A DNA stretch of 64,000 bases from Microcella daejeonensis (GTDB lineage: Bacteria > Actinomycetota > Actinomycetes > Actinomycetales > Microbacteriaceae): positions 1,984,001-2,048,000 of the forward strand of contig NZ_CP113089.1 of the NCBI RefSeq assembly GCF_026625045.1, written 5' to 3'. The notes below the pieces were generated by a model. The model saw only the letters and a list, made by a program, of their open reading frames with translations. It made no database searches and was not told where the DNA came from. The position numbers were made by a program, and so were the translations under genes. Positions 1 to 8,956 of the stretch are shown here, one piece after another (position 1 is the first letter of the stretch; each line of letters opens with the position of its first letter).

Positions 1-21
1 TGGGTGCAGGAACGTGCTCAT
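1..21 (-). CDS. 5' end of a divergent gene, truncated by the window edge
   Basis: Only the start is present: an ATG read on the minus strand followed by six codons (MSTFLHP). A strong purine-rich ribosome-binding site (GAGGAGAGG) lies 4-5 bases upstream. The gene runs out of the window to the left, so its product cannot be named. It is divergent from the IclR gene and shares its upstream region, which is the usual place for a catabolic gene or transporter controlled by that regulator. Confidence 0.55.
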
Positions 22-44
22 GGTGCCTCTCCTCAACGCCGTTG

Positions 45-59
45 TTCGGATTGCGCAAC
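45..59. promoter_or_regulatory. candidate IclR operator, left site
   Basis: TTCGGATTGCGCAAC lies between the truncated leftward gene and the IclR gene. A near copy, TTCGGATAGCGAAC, lies at 2219-2232 between the other two divergent genes of the island. Sharing of TTCGGATWGCG-AAC by both divergent regions suggests a common IclR site. This is inference from two copies only. Confidence 0.4.
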
Positions 60-236
60 ACTGTGCGTATAGAGAACTATGCGACTCGGTCGTTCGGGTG
101 TCAAGGAGCGCCGGGGTTGACACGAGGAGGCCCCTCGCTCACGCTAAGTTCGGCATGCGTACTTCGCGGCGACCGCCGCACGCCGGGCATCCCCTCGTCG
201 GGGCCGCCCGCCCCCACTCCCGCAGGAACGGACCAG

Positions 237-1031
237 ATGACCGCAGACAGCGCCGCCCCCCTCGTCGATCGGCCGACCGAGTTCGTGCAGTCGCTCGAGC
301 GCGGCCTCGCCGTCATCCGCGCCTTCAGCGACGAGCGCCCGCGCCTGACGCTCTCCGAGGTCGCCCGCCACACGGGGCTCACCCGCGCGGCCGCGCGACG
401 ATTCCTGATCACGCTGCAGCACCTCGGCTACGTCGGCAGCGATGCGGGCCAGTTCTACCTCCGGCCCTCGGTGCTGCAGCTCGGCTACGCCTACCTCTCT
501 TCGCTCTCGCTCGCCGACATCGCGCTCGAGCACCTCACCCCCGCCGCGGACGAGCTGCACGAGTCGTGCTCGGCCTCGGTGCTCGACGGTGACAGCGTGG
601 TCTACATCGCTCGGGCATCCACCACCCGCATCATGTCGATCAATCTCGCCGTCGGCACCCGTCTGCCCGCCGCGACCACCTCGATGGGGCGCGTCATGCT
701 CGCCTCGCTGCCCGAGGCCGAGCTCGAGGCGTTCCTCGCGGGCGTCTCGCTCGAACCGCGCACGCCCTCGACCATCACGACCGTCGACGCGCTGCGCGCC
801 GAGATCGATCGGGTGCGCGAGCAGGGCTGGTGCGTGCTCGATCAGGAGCTCGAGATCGGCGTGCGCAGCGTCGCGGTGCCGGTGCGGGATGCCCGCGGCC
901 AGGTCATCGCGACCGTCAACGCCTCGGCGCACTCCACCCGGGTGACGCTCGACACGCTGCGCACGACCTTCCTCGCGCGCATCCAGCAGGTCGCCGCCGG
1001 GATCGAAGCCGACCTCGCGGCCCGCCGCTAG
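237..1031 (+). CDS. IclR family transcriptional regulator (PcaR/PobR-like)
   Basis: A 264-residue regulator with an N-terminal winged helix-turn-helix (about residues 15-75, including SLERGLAVIRAF and LTLSEVARHTGLTRAAARRF) and a C-terminal IclR effector-binding domain (about 90-260). The SLERGLAVIRAF start and the AARRFLITLQHLGYV recognition region are typical of the PcaR/PobR branch, which controls aromatic and beta-ketoadipate genes. The ATG at 237 was chosen because AGGAACGG precedes it and the homologous domain begins directly after; the open frame extends further upstream without a good site. It stands between a divergent truncated gene and the hydroxyquinol pathway genes, so it is the likely local regulator. 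The effector is unknown. Confidence 0.85.
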   Translation: MTADSAAPLVDRPTEFVQSLERGLAVIRAFSDERPRLTLSEVARHTGLTRAAARRFLITLQHLGYVGSDAGQFYLRPSVLQLGYAYLSSLSLADIALEHLTPAADELHESCSASVLDGDSVVYIARASTTRIMSINLAVGTRLPAATTSMGRVMLASLPEAELEAFLAGVSLEPRTPSTITTVDALRAEIDRVREQGWCVLDQELEIGVRSVAVPVRDARGQVIATVNASAHSTRVTLDTLRTTFLARIQQVAAGIEADLAARR

Positions 1032-1120
1032 CCGGGCCGCCCGCGTCGCGCGCCGGTAGGCGGGCCGACCGCGCGGCCGGCCGAGTCGTCCTCGGCGCCG
1101 CCCGTGCCGACCGCTCGCGC

Positions 1121-2164
1121 CTAGCCGAACGCGCCGCGCAGGATCCCCTCGATCGCCGCGCGGTCGACCGGAGCCGGGTGCTCGATCGGCAGCTTCGCCT
1201 CGACGATGCCCACGGCCTCCTCGAGCTGCGCCTCGGTGAGGCCGAGCTCGCGCAGTCCGCGGGGCGCGCCGGCCTCGCGACCGAGCTCGCGAAGACCCTC
1301 GACGGCATCGTCGACGCCGAGGGCCTCCGCGAGGCGTGCGGCGACCTCGGGGGCCGCGGGCGCGGTGAAGGCGAGCACGTGCGGCAGCACGACGGCGTGC
1401 GTCTGCGCGTGCGGCAGGTCGAAGGCGCCGCCGAGGGCGTGGCAGATCTTGTGGTGCAGGCCCGATCCGGCGGCGGCGAACGACATGCCGGCGAGGAAGG
1501 AGCCGTAGACGAGGCGCTCGCGGGCGGCGTCGCGGTGCGCGCCGCGGATCCCGCGCAGGCCCTCGGCCAGCGCGCGGACGCCCTCGCCGGCCATGAGGCG
1601 CACGATCGGGTTCGAGGCGGGCGTCCAGAACGACTCGACGCAGTGGGCCATGGCGTTGAGCGCCGAGGCCACGGCGAGGTCGTCGGGGAGGGTGGCGACG
1701 AGCTCGTCGTCGTAGACGACGCTGCGCGGCAGCACGCGGGCATCCACCCCCGTCTCCTTGCGCGCGGCGGTGGTGAGGCCCCAGACCGGCGTCATCTCGC
1801 TGCCGGCGTAGGTGGTGGGGATGGCGATGATCGGCAGGCCGGTGGTGAGCGCGACGATCTTGGCCGTGCCGGTGGTCGAGCCGCCGCCGATCGAGACGAG
1901 GCCGTCGACGTCGTGCTCGGCGGCGACGCGGCGGGCCTCCTCGGCGACCGCGTCGGGAACGTGCGGGCGCACCCCGCTGAAGCGCACCGCCACGCGGTCG
2001 CGCCACGGGGCGCTCAGCTCGTCGGCGAGCGCGCTCTCCGCCTCGGCGGCGATGAGCATGACGCGGCGGAGGCCCAGCGCCTCGAGCTCGCCCGCGACGG
2101 CGGTGCGGCTCGACCCGGCGCCGAACGTCACGCGGTAGGGGAGGGCGGTGTAGAGGAATTCCAC
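1121..2164 (-). CDS. maleylacetate reductase (iron-containing alcohol dehydrogenase superfamily)
   Basis: The 347-residue protein matches maleylacetate reductases, which reduce maleylacetate to 3-oxoadipate with NAD(P)H in the cytoplasm. Family signs are the nucleotide-binding GGGSTTGTAKIVAL (about residue 95), PTTYAGSEMTPVWG, and the helical C-terminal half with NAMAHCVESFW and GLHHKICHALGG. Length is normal for the family (about 350). The start is a GTG at 2164 preceded by CAGGAG. It is divergent from the hydroxyquinol dioxygenase gene, whose product (maleylacetate) is its substrate, and shares a 160-base regulatory region with it. Confidence 0.9.
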   Translation of the reverse strand: MEFLYTALPYRVTFGAGSSRTAVAGELEALGLRRVMLIAAEAESALADELSAPWRDRVAVRFSGVRPHVPDAVAEEARRVAAEHDVDGLVSIGGGSTTGTAKIVALTTGLPIIAIPTTYAGSEMTPVWGLTTAARKETGVDARVLPRSVVYDDELVATLPDDLAVASALNAMAHCVESFWTPASNPIVRLMAGEGVRALAEGLRGIRGAHRDAARERLVYGSFLAGMSFAAAGSGLHHKICHALGGAFDLPHAQTHAVVLPHVLAFTAPAAPEVAARLAEALGVDDAVEGLRELGREAGAPRGLRELGLTEAQLEEAVGIVEAKLPIEHPAPVDRAAIEGILRGAFG

Positions 2165-2218
2165 GGGGTGCTCCTGTCGGTCGCGCGCGCTCGCCGCGTA
2201 ATATGCGGATGCATGGTA

Positions 2219-2249
2219 TTCGGATAGCGAACTTCGGTTCGCCTAGAGT
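2219..2249. promoter_or_regulatory. divergent promoter region with IclR-type site and palindrome
   Basis: A copy of the TTCGGATWGCG-AAC motif (2219-2232) overlaps a perfect inverted repeat GCGAAC-TTCG-GTTCGC (2227-2242). It is followed at once by TAGAGT (2244-2249), a plausible -10 for the rightward dioxygenase gene. A regulator bound here would cover the -35/-10 interval. This is consistent with IclR control of both divergent catabolic units but is not proof of it. Confidence 0.45.
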
Positions 2250-2327
2250 ACAGTGCGGCGAGGGGCGGCGACAGGGTCGACCCCGCGGCACTCGCACTCC
2301 CAGCAACCACAGAGAGGTGGCGGCGAC

Positions 2328-3224
2328 ATGACGGCAGAGCACGAGACCCTCGGCGATGCGCACGAGCAGGCGGCGCGCGAGCAGCGCGTGACCGACGAGG
2401 TCGTCGCGAGCTTCGAGGGCGCGGGGGATGCCCGGCTGCAGCACCTCATGCAGGCGCTCACGCGCCACCTGCACGCCTTCGCCCGCGAGGTGCGGCTGAC
2501 GACCCCCGAGTGGGAGGCCGCGATCGGGTTCCTCACCCGTGCCGGGCACATCACCGACGACCGCCGGCAGGAGTTCATCCTGCTGAGCGACGTGCTCGGC
2601 CTCTCGATGCTCACCGTCGGCATGAACGCGCCCGCTTCCGCCTCGGCGACCGAGTCGACGGTCTTCGGGCCGTTCTTCCTCGAGAACAGCCCAGAGATCC
2701 CGCGCGGGGGCGACATGGGCGAGGGCGTCAAGGGCATGCCGTGCCACGTGCGCGGCCGGGTCACCGGCGTCGACGGCGCACCGATCGCCGGCGCCCGCGT
2801 CGAGGTCTGGGGCGCGGACGAGGACGGCTTCTACGACGTGCAGTACGTCGGCGACGTCGTGCAGGCGCGCGCGCACCTCTTCACCGACGCGAACGGCGAG
2901 TACGACTTCTGGACGGTGCAGCCGGCCGCGTACCCCATCCCGCACGACGGTCCCGTCGGCGACCTGCTCGCCGCGACGAACCGCTCCGTCATGCGCCCGG
3001 CGCACATCCACTTCATGGTCGAGGCCGAGGGATTCGAGACCCTCATCACGCACATCTTCGTCGCGGGCGACGAGTGGCTCGGCGACGACGCCGTCTTCGG
3101 CGTCAAGCAGAGCCTCATCCTCGACTTCGAGCGGCACGAGCCGGGCGAGGCGCCCGGCCGCCGCGTCGACGAGCCGTGGAGCTCGACCACCTTCGACATC
3201 GTGCTCGCGCCCACGGGCGCCTGA
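2328..3224 (+). CDS. hydroxyquinol 1,2-dioxygenase (intradiol, non-haem Fe(III))
   Basis: A 298-residue intradiol dioxygenase that cleaves hydroxyquinol (benzene-1,2,4-triol) with O2 to maleylacetate. It has the N-terminal helical domain of catechol/hydroxyquinol dioxygenases (about 1-100, with QEFILLSDVLGLSMLT), the family signature TESTVFGPFF (about residue 110), the Tyr-bearing segment DGFYDVQYVGD (about 165) and the metal-binding RPAHIHFMV (about 225). ATG 2328 follows GAGAGGTGG. Pairing with maleylacetate reductase and a phenol-type monooxygenase supports hydroxyquinol rather than catechol as substrate. It is likely co-transcribed with the next gene. Confidence 0.92.
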   Translation: MTAEHETLGDAHEQAAREQRVTDEVVASFEGAGDARLQHLMQALTRHLHAFAREVRLTTPEWEAAIGFLTRAGHITDDRRQEFILLSDVLGLSMLTVGMNAPASASATESTVFGPFFLENSPEIPRGGDMGEGVKGMPCHVRGRVTGVDGAPIAGARVEVWGADEDGFYDVQYVGDVVQARAHLFTDANGEYDFWTVQPAAYPIPHDGPVGDLLAATNRSVMRPAHIHFMVEAEGFETLITHIFVAGDEWLGDDAVFGVKQSLILDFERHEPGEAPGRRVDEPWSSTTFDIVLAPTGA

Positions 3225-3294
3225 GCCTCGCATCCCGAGACCCCGCCGCACCGGCCCCGACGACCGCATCGACCCCCAGCACAGGAGACGCACC

Positions 3295-5046
3295 ATGACC
3301 GAGATCCGCATCGAGACCGACGTCCTCATCGTCGGCAGCGGCCCCGCCGGCGCCTCGGCGGCCGTGTTCCTCGCCACCCACGGGATCCGCACCCACGTCA
3401 TCACGAAGTACAGCTGGACGGCGAACACGCCGCGCGCGCACATCACCAACCAGCGCGCGATGGAGATCTTCCGCGACATGGGCATCGAGCAGCAGGTGCT
3501 CGCCGAGGCCGTGCCGCACCACCTCATGGGCGATACCGTCTTCTGCACCTCGCTCACGGGCGAGGAGCTCGGGCGCATGCACACCTGGGGCACCTCGCCC
3601 GCGCGTCACGCCGACTACGAGGCGGCGAGCCCGAGCCTCAACTGCGACCTGCCGCAGAACCTGCTCGAACCCATCCTCATCCGTACCGCCGCCGAGCGCG
3701 GCGCCGTCGTGCGGTTCTCGACCGAGTTCGTCTCGTTCGAGCAGGATGACGAGGGCGTCACCGTCACCGTGCGCGACCGGCTCACGGGCGAGGAGTACGG
3801 CATCCGGGCCCGCTACCTCATCGGCGCCGACGGCGCGCGCTCGGTCGTCGCCGCGCAGGCGGGCCTCGAGTACGAGGGCCGCATGGACATCGCCGGCTCG
3901 ATGAACATCACCTTCAAATCCGACCTGAGCCACCTCGTCGCGCACCGCCCGAGCGTCCTCTACTGGGTACTGCAGCCCGGCTCGAACATCGGCGGCATCG
4001 GCATGGGGCTCGTGCGCATGGTGCGCCCGTGGAACGAGTGGCTCATCGTCTGGGGCTACGACATCACGCAGCCGCCGCCCGAGGTCGACGAGGCGGCCGC
4101 CATCCAGATCGTGCGCAACCTCGTCGGCGATCAGGAGCTGCCCGTCGAGATCACGGGCACCTCGCTGTGGGGCAACAACGAGATGTACGCCACGACCCTG
4201 TCGAACGGGCGCGTCTTCGGCTCGGGCGACGCGATCCACCGCCACCCGCCGTCGAACGGGCTCGGCTCGAACACCTCGATCGGCGACTCCTACAACCTCG
4301 CCTGGAAGCTCGCCTACGTCATCAAGGGCCTCGCCGGCCAGTCTCTGCTCGACAGCTACCAGGCCGAGCGCGCGCCCGTCGCGAAGCAGATCGTGCTGCG
4401 CGCCAACAAGTCGGGCGCCGAGTTCGGGCCCATCTTCGAGGCCCTCGGCGTGCTCGGCACGAGCGACCCCGTGCAGATGCAGGCGAACATCGACGCGCGG
4501 AAGGAGAACACGCCGGATGCCCGCGCCCGCCGCGCGGCGCTGACGAAGGCCATCGAGCTCAAGGACTACGAGTTCAACGCCCTCGGCGTCGAGCTGGGCC
4601 AGCAGTACGACTCCGCCGCGGTCGTGCCCGACGGCACCGAGCGGCCCGTGCCGACCCGCGACCCCGAGCTCTACTACGAGGCCACGACCTACCCCGGCGC
4701 GCGCCTGCCGCACGCCTGGCTGCTGCGCGACCGGCAGAAGGTCTCGACCCACGACGTCGCGGCCACCGGCGCCTTCACCCTGCTCACCGGCATCGCGGGG
4801 GAGGAGTGGGCGACCGCTGCCGAGGCCGCGGCCGCCGAGCTCGGCATCCCGCTCACCGCGATCGTCATCGGCCCGGGCCGCGAGGTCACCGACGTCTACA
4901 ACGACTGGGAGCGCATCCGCGGCATCGAGGAGGACGGCTGCGTGCTCGTGCGCCCCGACAAGCACGTCGCCTGGCGCTCGCTCACGATGAGCGACGACCC
5001 CTCGACGGCCCTGATGGATGCCCTCCGCGCGGTTCTCGCCCGCTAG
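3295..5046 (+). CDS. FAD-dependent aromatic monooxygenase (TfdB/phenol or resorcinol hydroxylase type)
   Basis: A 583-residue class A flavoprotein hydroxylase. Visible are the Rossmann dinucleotide motif VGSGPAGASAAVFLA (about residues 13-27), the DG-type motif YLIGADGARSVV (about 178) and the GD motif GDAIHRHPPSNGLGSN (about 310). A C-terminal thioredoxin-like extension of about 170 residues follows, as in TfdB, PheA and RolH. These enzymes hydroxylate a phenol ortho to an OH using NAD(P)H and O2. Next to hydroxyquinol dioxygenase and maleylacetate reductase the most likely substrate is resorcinol or a related dihydroxybenzene giving hydroxyquinol; a chlorophenol substrate cannot be excluded. 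The start ATG follows GGAGACGCACC. It lies 70 bases downstream of the dioxygenase gene, same strand. Confidence 0.85.
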   Translation: MTEIRIETDVLIVGSGPAGASAAVFLATHGIRTHVITKYSWTANTPRAHITNQRAMEIFRDMGIEQQVLAEAVPHHLMGDTVFCTSLTGEELGRMHTWGTSPARHADYEAASPSLNCDLPQNLLEPILIRTAAERGAVVRFSTEFVSFEQDDEGVTVTVRDRLTGEEYGIRARYLIGADGARSVVAAQAGLEYEGRMDIAGSMNITFKSDLSHLVAHRPSVLYWVLQPGSNIGGIGMGLVRMVRPWNEWLIVWGYDITQPPPEVDEAAAIQIVRNLVGDQELPVEITGTSLWGNNEMYATTLSNGRVFGSGDAIHRHPPSNGLGSNTSIGDSYNLAWKLAYVIKGLAGQSLLDSYQAERAPVAKQIVLRANKSGAEFGPIFEALGVLGTSDPVQMQANIDARKENTPDARARRAALTKAIELKDYEFNALGVELGQQYDSAAVVPDGTERPVPTRDPELYYEATTYPGARLPHAWLLRDRQKVSTHDVAATGAFTLLTGIAGEEWATAAEAAAAELGIPLTAIVIGPGREVTDVYNDWERIRGIEEDGCVLVRPDKHVAWRSLTMSDDPSTALMDALRAVLAR

Positions 5047-5072
5047 AGCCGCCCGTGCCCGCCCTCGCCGCG

Positions 5073-5104
5073 CCGCGGGCTGCTCGTCTGCGCGCGGCCC
5101 GCGG
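5073..5104 (+). terminator. hairpin downstream of the monooxygenase gene
   Basis: Perfect 8-bp arms CCGCGGGC / GCCCGCGG flank a 16-base loop shortly after the monooxygenase stop codon. There is no T-run. It is a plausible but modest terminator for the catabolic operon. Confidence 0.4.
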
Positions 5105-5173
5105 CATGTTTCCAGCCCGTGACGTCTGCGCGCTGCGCGCGCGCCGAGCGGCCGCAGCCGACAGAATGGTCGG

Positions 5174-6871
5174 ATGAGTACGCCGTCGAGCCCCCTCCTC
5201 CAGGTCCGCGACCTCACCATCGGCTTCCGCACCCCGGGCGGCATCGTCGAGGCCGTCACCGGCGTCGATCTCGATGTCGCCGAGGGCGAGACGGTCGCCA
5301 TCGTCGGCGAGTCGGGCTCGGGCAAGTCGACGACGGCGATGGCGGTCATCGGCCTGCTCGCCGGCAACGGCGACGTCTCCCGCGGCAGCATCCGCTTCGA
5401 CGGCACCGAGCTCGTGGGGCTCGCCGAGTCGCGCATGCAGAAGGTGCGCGGCGCCTCCATCGGCCTCGTCCCGCAGGATCCGATGTCGAACCTCAACCCC
5501 GTCTCCAAGGTGGGCACCCAGGTCGCGGAGACGCTGCGCGCGCACGACATGGTCGGCCGCGACGGGCTCGACGCCGCCGTGCACGCCGCCCTCGCGGCCG
5601 CGGGCCTGCCCGACCCGGCGGCGACCGCCAAGCAGTACCCGCACGAGCTCTCGGGCGGCATGCGCCAGCGCGCTCTCATCGCCATCGGCCTCGCCTGCCG
5701 GCCGCGCCTCCTCATCGCCGACGAGCCGACCAGCGCCCTCGACGTCACCGTGCAGCGCACCATCCTCGACCAGATCGAGCGCATGACCGACGAGTTCGGC
5801 ACGAGCGTGCTGCTCATCACCCACGACCTCGGGCTCGCCGCGGAGCGCGCCGCGCGCGTCGTCGTCATGAGCAAGGGCCGCGTCGTCGAGACCGGTTCGG
5901 CCGAGCAGATCCTCTCGCAGCCCGAGCACGAGTACACCCGCCGCCTCGTCGCGGCGGCGCCGAGCGTCGCCATCGCGCGCGCCGTGCCGATCTCGCGGCC
6001 GACCGCCGTCCCGACCGCCGTGGCGGGCGAGGGCGAGGGCTCCGACGGGTCGACGGGCGCGCCGACTGCCGCCGCTCCCGACGCGGTCGACAACATCGTC
6101 GAGATCCGCGACCTGACGAAGGTCTACCGCCGCCGCGGGCGCCGCGACGACTTCGTCGCCGTCGACGGCGTGAGCCTGAGCATCCCGCGCGGCAGCACCG
6201 TCGCGATCGTCGGCGAATCGGGCTCGGGCAAGACCACGACGGCGCGCATGCTGCTGCGGGCGATCGAGCCGACGAGCGGCAGCATCCGCTTCGACGGCGA
6301 GGACGTCTCGGCGATGGATACTGCGGCGCTCCGCCGCTTCCGCGAGAACGTGCAGCCGGTCTTCCAGGATCCGTACTCCTCGCTCAACCCCTCCTTCACG
6401 GTGCAGCGCATCATCGAGGAGCCGCTCGCCGTCTACGGCCGCGGCTCGGGCAGCGAGCGCCGTGCGCGCGTGCACGAGCTGCTCGAGCAGGTCTCGCTGC
6501 CGACGAGCACGGCCAGCCGCTACCCCTCGCAGCTCAGCGGCGGGCAGCGTCAGCGCGTCGCCATCGCGCGGGCGCTCGCGCTTAAGCCGCGCCTCATCGT
6601 CTGCGACGAGCCGGTCTCGGCGCTCGACGTGCTCGTGCAGGCGCAGATCCTCGATCTGCTCGCCGACCTGCAGCGCGAGCTCGGGCTCAGCTACCTCTTC
6701 ATCAGCCACGACCTCGCCGTGGTGCGTCTCATCAGCGACCACGTCTGCGTCATGCAGAACGGGCGCATCGTCGAGCAGGCGCCGAGCGAGCAGCTGTTCG
6801 AGAGCCCGCAGCACCCGTACACGAAGGCGCTCCTCGCCTCCATCCCGGGCGCGGCGCTCGGCGCGGCCTAG
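5174..6871 (+). CDS. ABC importer ATPase, two ATP-binding domains fused (DppD-DppF type)
   Basis: A 565-residue protein made of two oligopeptide-type ATP-binding cassettes. The first has Walker [10 protein letters not shown] (about residue 46), signature LSGGMRQRA (about 158) and Walker [13 protein letters not shown]. The second has Walker [10 protein letters not shown] (about 347), signature [15 protein letters not shown] (about 454) and [14 protein letters not shown]. An Ala/Gly/Ser linker of about 50 residues joins them. Such fusions replace separate DppD and DppF in many actinobacteria. A -10-like CAGAAT ends exactly 6 nt before the ATG, suggesting a leaderless mRNA. It faces two permease genes and a binding protein, its probable partners at the inner face of the membrane. 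Confidence 0.93.
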   Translation: MSTPSSPLLQVRDLTIGFRTPGGIVEAVTGVDLDVAEGETVAIVGESGSGKSTTAMAVIGLLAGNGDVSRGSIRFDGTELVGLAESRMQKVRGASIGLVPQDPMSNLNPVSKVGTQVAETLRAHDMVGRDGLDAAVHAALAAAGLPDPAATAKQYPHELSGGMRQRALIAIGLACRPRLLIADEPTSALDVTVQRTILDQIERMTDEFGTSVLLITHDLGLAAERAARVVVMSKGRVVETGSAEQILSQPEHEYTRRLVAAAPSVAIARAVPISRPTAVPTAVAGEGEGSDGSTGAPTAAAPDAVDNIVEIRDLTKVYRRRGRRDDFVAVDGVSLSIPRGSTVAIVGESGSGKTTTARMLLRAIEPTSGSIRFDGEDVSAMDTAALRRFRENVQPVFQDPYSSLNPSFTVQRIIEEPLAVYGRGSGSERRARVHELLEQVSLPTSTASRYPSQLSGGQRQRVAIARALALKPRLIVCDEPVSALDVLVQAQILDLLADLQRELGLSYLFISHDLAVVRLISDHVCVMQNGRIVEQAPSEQLFESPQHPYTKALLASIPGAALGAA

Positions 6872-6889
6872 TCCGCAGCGCAGGCGCGA

Positions 6890-6923
6890 CCTCGCGGCCC
6901 GAGCAGGAGCCCGGGCCGCGAGG
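6890..6923. terminator. bidirectional terminator between convergent ABC genes
   Basis: A perfect 12-bp inverted repeat (CCTCGCGGCCCG / CGGGCCGCGAGG) with a 10-base loop sits in the 60-base gap between the ATPase gene and the oppositely oriented permease gene. It can serve both strands. There is no U-tract, as is common in high-GC actinobacteria. Confidence 0.75.
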
Positions 6924-6931
6924 AACCCGCG

Positions 6932-7885
6932 TCAGCGGCGGGTGCCGGCCGTCGGGTCGAGCGCCTCGCGCAGCGACTCGCCCAGCAGGGTGAAGCCGAG
7001 CGCCGTGATGGCGATGCAGAGGCCGGGCAGGAACGCCAGGTGCGGCGCGATCGCCAGCTCGTTCTGCGCGTAGGTCAGCATGCGACCCCACTCCGCGGTC
7101 TCGGGGCGTCCGCCGCCGAGGCCGAGGAACGACAGCGCCGCGGCCTCGATGACGGCGGTGGCGAGGCTCAGGGTGCCCTGCACGATGACGGGGCCAAGGC
7201 TGTTCGGCAGGATGTGCGAGAGGCTCACCGCGCTCTTGCTGAGGCCGAGCGTGCGCGCTGCGAGCACGTACTCCTTGTTCTGCTGGGCGATCATCGACGA
7301 CCGCAGCAGGCGGGCGAAGATGGGCACCTGCGAGACGCCGATGGCGATCATGATCGCGGCCGGGTTCTGCCCGAGGATGGCCGCGATGCTCACGGCGAGC
7401 AGCAGGTTCGGCACCGAGAGCAGGATGTCGACGAAGCGCATGATGACGTTGTCGATCCAGCCGCCGAAGGTTCCGGCGACCCAGCCGATCAGCATGCCGC
7501 CGGCGAGCCCGAGAGCCGTCGAGATGAGGCCGATGAGCAGCGAGGCCTGCGCTCCCCAGATGAGCTTGCTCAGCACGTCCCCGCCGAAGCGGTCGATGCC
7601 GAGCGGGAAGGCGGGGTTCTCGCCGATGCCCGGCAGGAAGGTCGGGGTGACCTCGCGCTGGCCGGGCAGCGCCTCGCCCGGGTAGGGGGCGAGCACGGGG
7701 GCGAGCACGGCGATGAGCACGAACGCCAGCACGACGAGCGCGCCCGCGATGGCCTGCGGATTGCGGCGCAGTCGACGCCAGGCGTCGCGCCAGAGGCTCG
7801 AGCCGGCGAGGTCGGCCGAGGCCGAGCCGCCGGGGCGGGGAGTTCCGCCGATCGGAGCGGCGGCGGGAGGAAGGCTGTTGGTCAT
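6932..7885 (-). CDS. peptide-type ABC importer permease (DppC-like)
   Basis: A 317-residue inner-membrane permease of the oligopeptide/dipeptide BPD_transp_1 family. After an N-terminal cytoplasmic tail comes a first transmembrane helix (ALVVLAFVLIAVLAPVLAP, about residues 48-66), then four or five more. The EAA loop that docks onto the ATPase is at about 205-225 (AARTLGLSKSAVSLSHILP). OppC_N-type N-terminus and length are normal for DppC. Its ATG overlaps the stop of the DppB-like gene by four bases, so the two are translationally coupled. The substrate is not evident from sequence. Confidence 0.92.
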   Translation of the reverse strand: MTNSLPPAAAPIGGTPRPGGSASADLAGSSLWRDAWRRLRRNPQAIAGALVVLAFVLIAVLAPVLAPYPGEALPGQREVTPTFLPGIGENPAFPLGIDRFGGDVLSKLIWGAQASLLIGLISTALGLAGGMLIGWVAGTFGGWIDNVIMRFVDILLSVPNLLLAVSIAAILGQNPAAIMIAIGVSQVPIFARLLRSSMIAQQNKEYVLAARTLGLSKSAVSLSHILPNSLGPVIVQGTLSLATAVIEAAALSFLGLGGGRPETAEWGRMLTYAQNELAIAPHLAFLPGLCIAITALGFTLLGESLREALDPTAGTRR

Positions 7886-8886
7886 TGAACACGCACCCGG
7901 GGGTCGATGATGCTGTAGCTGATGTCGACGAGCAGGTTGATCAGGGCGTACAGGATCGCGATGAAGAGGATGAAGCCCTGCAGCACGGGGAAGTCGCGTC
8001 GGAAGATCGCGTCGGCGAGGAAGTTGCCGATGCCCGCGAAGGCGAAGACCGTCTCGGTGAGCACCGCGCCCGAGATGAGCAGGCCGAGCTGCAGACCGAT
8101 CGTCGTGACCACGGGCAGCAGCGCGTTGCGCAGCACGAAGCGGTCGCGGATGAGTCCGCTCGAGAGGCCCTTGGCGCGCGCCGTGCGCACGTAGTCGGCG
8201 CCGGTGACCTCGAGCACGGATGCCCGCGTGATGCGCGCGATGATGGCGAGCGGGATGGTGCCGAGCGCGATGCCCGGCAGCACGAGGTGCATGAGGGCGT
8301 CGCCGGAGGCGTCGAACTCGCCCGTCAGCAGCCCGTCCAGGACGGCGAAGCCCGTGACGTCGGTGGCGTCGATGCGCGGATCCTGACGGCCGTCGGGCGG
8401 GAACCAGCCGAGCTCGACCGCGAAGACGTACTTGAGGATGAAGGCGAGGAAGAAGACCGGGATGGTGACGCCGAGGAGGCTCACGACGACCGCGACGTGG
8501 TCGGGCGCCTTGCCGTAGTACTTGGCGGAGAGGTATCCGAGCGGGATTCCGATGCCGATCGCGACGATGAGGGCGACGATCGTGAGCTCGATGGTGGCCG
8601 GGAAGCGGTTGGCGAACTCCTCGAGCACCGGGCGGCCGGTCTGGATGGAGACCCCGAAGTCGCCCGAGAGCAGTCGACCGATGTAGGTCACGTACTGCTC
8701 GAGGATGGGGCGGTCGAAGCCGTAGGCGGCGTTGACCTCGGCGACGCGCTCGGGCGTGGCGCGCTCGCCGAGCAGTGCGGTGGCGGGTCCTCCGGGCAGT
8801 GAGCGCACCCAGAGGAAGAGCAGCAGGGAGAGGCCGAACAGCGTCGGCACGAGCAGCGCTACCCGTTTGCCGATGAGACGGAGCAC
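7882..8886 (-). CDS. peptide-type ABC importer permease (DppB-like)
   Basis: A 334-residue permease starting MLRLIGKRVALLVPTLFG, the standard DppB/OppB N-terminal helix. It is followed by a large extracytoplasmic loop with LPGGPATALLGE, then further helices and an EAA loop (ARAKGLSSGLIRDRF, about residues 235-250). The start is GTG at 8886. It is encoded between the binding protein and the DppC-like permease, in the order typical of peptide importers. A strong hairpin separates it from the binding-protein gene upstream. Confidence 0.92.
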   Translation of the reverse strand: MLRLIGKRVALLVPTLFGLSLLLFLWVRSLPGGPATALLGERATPERVAEVNAAYGFDRPILEQYVTYIGRLLSGDFGVSIQTGRPVLEEFANRFPATIELTIVALIVAIGIGIPLGYLSAKYYGKAPDHVAVVVSLLGVTIPVFFLAFILKYVFAVELGWFPPDGRQDPRIDATDVTGFAVLDGLLTGEFDASGDALMHLVLPGIALGTIPLAIIARITRASVLEVTGADYVRTARAKGLSSGLIRDRFVLRNALLPVVTTIGLQLGLLISGAVLTETVFAFAGIGNFLADAIFRRDFPVLQGFILFIAILYALINLLVDISYSIIDPRVRVQ

Positions 8887-8913
8887 GAGGGGGGTCCTTC
8901 CGGTCGCAGGGGG

Positions 8914-8945
8914 ACGGGGGCGGAACCCGTGGGTTCCGCCCCCGT
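8914..8945 (-). terminator. intercistronic hairpin (probable attenuator) in the ABC operon
   Basis: A perfect 15-bp inverted repeat (ACGGGGGCGGAACCC / GGGTTCCGCCCCCGT) with almost no loop lies between the stop of the binding-protein gene and the GTG of the permease gene. It would end most transcripts or stabilise the upstream mRNA, giving more receptor than permease. That stoichiometry is common in ABC importers; the mechanism here is inferred. Confidence 0.7.
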
Positions 8946-8956
8946 CTCGGGCGGTA

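Noticed and set aside
144..3593. Very long minus-strand reading frame across the catabolic genes
   Set aside because: Arg/Gly/Ala-rich shadow of real genes in high-GC DNA; no domain, and the plus-strand genes have clear family motifs.
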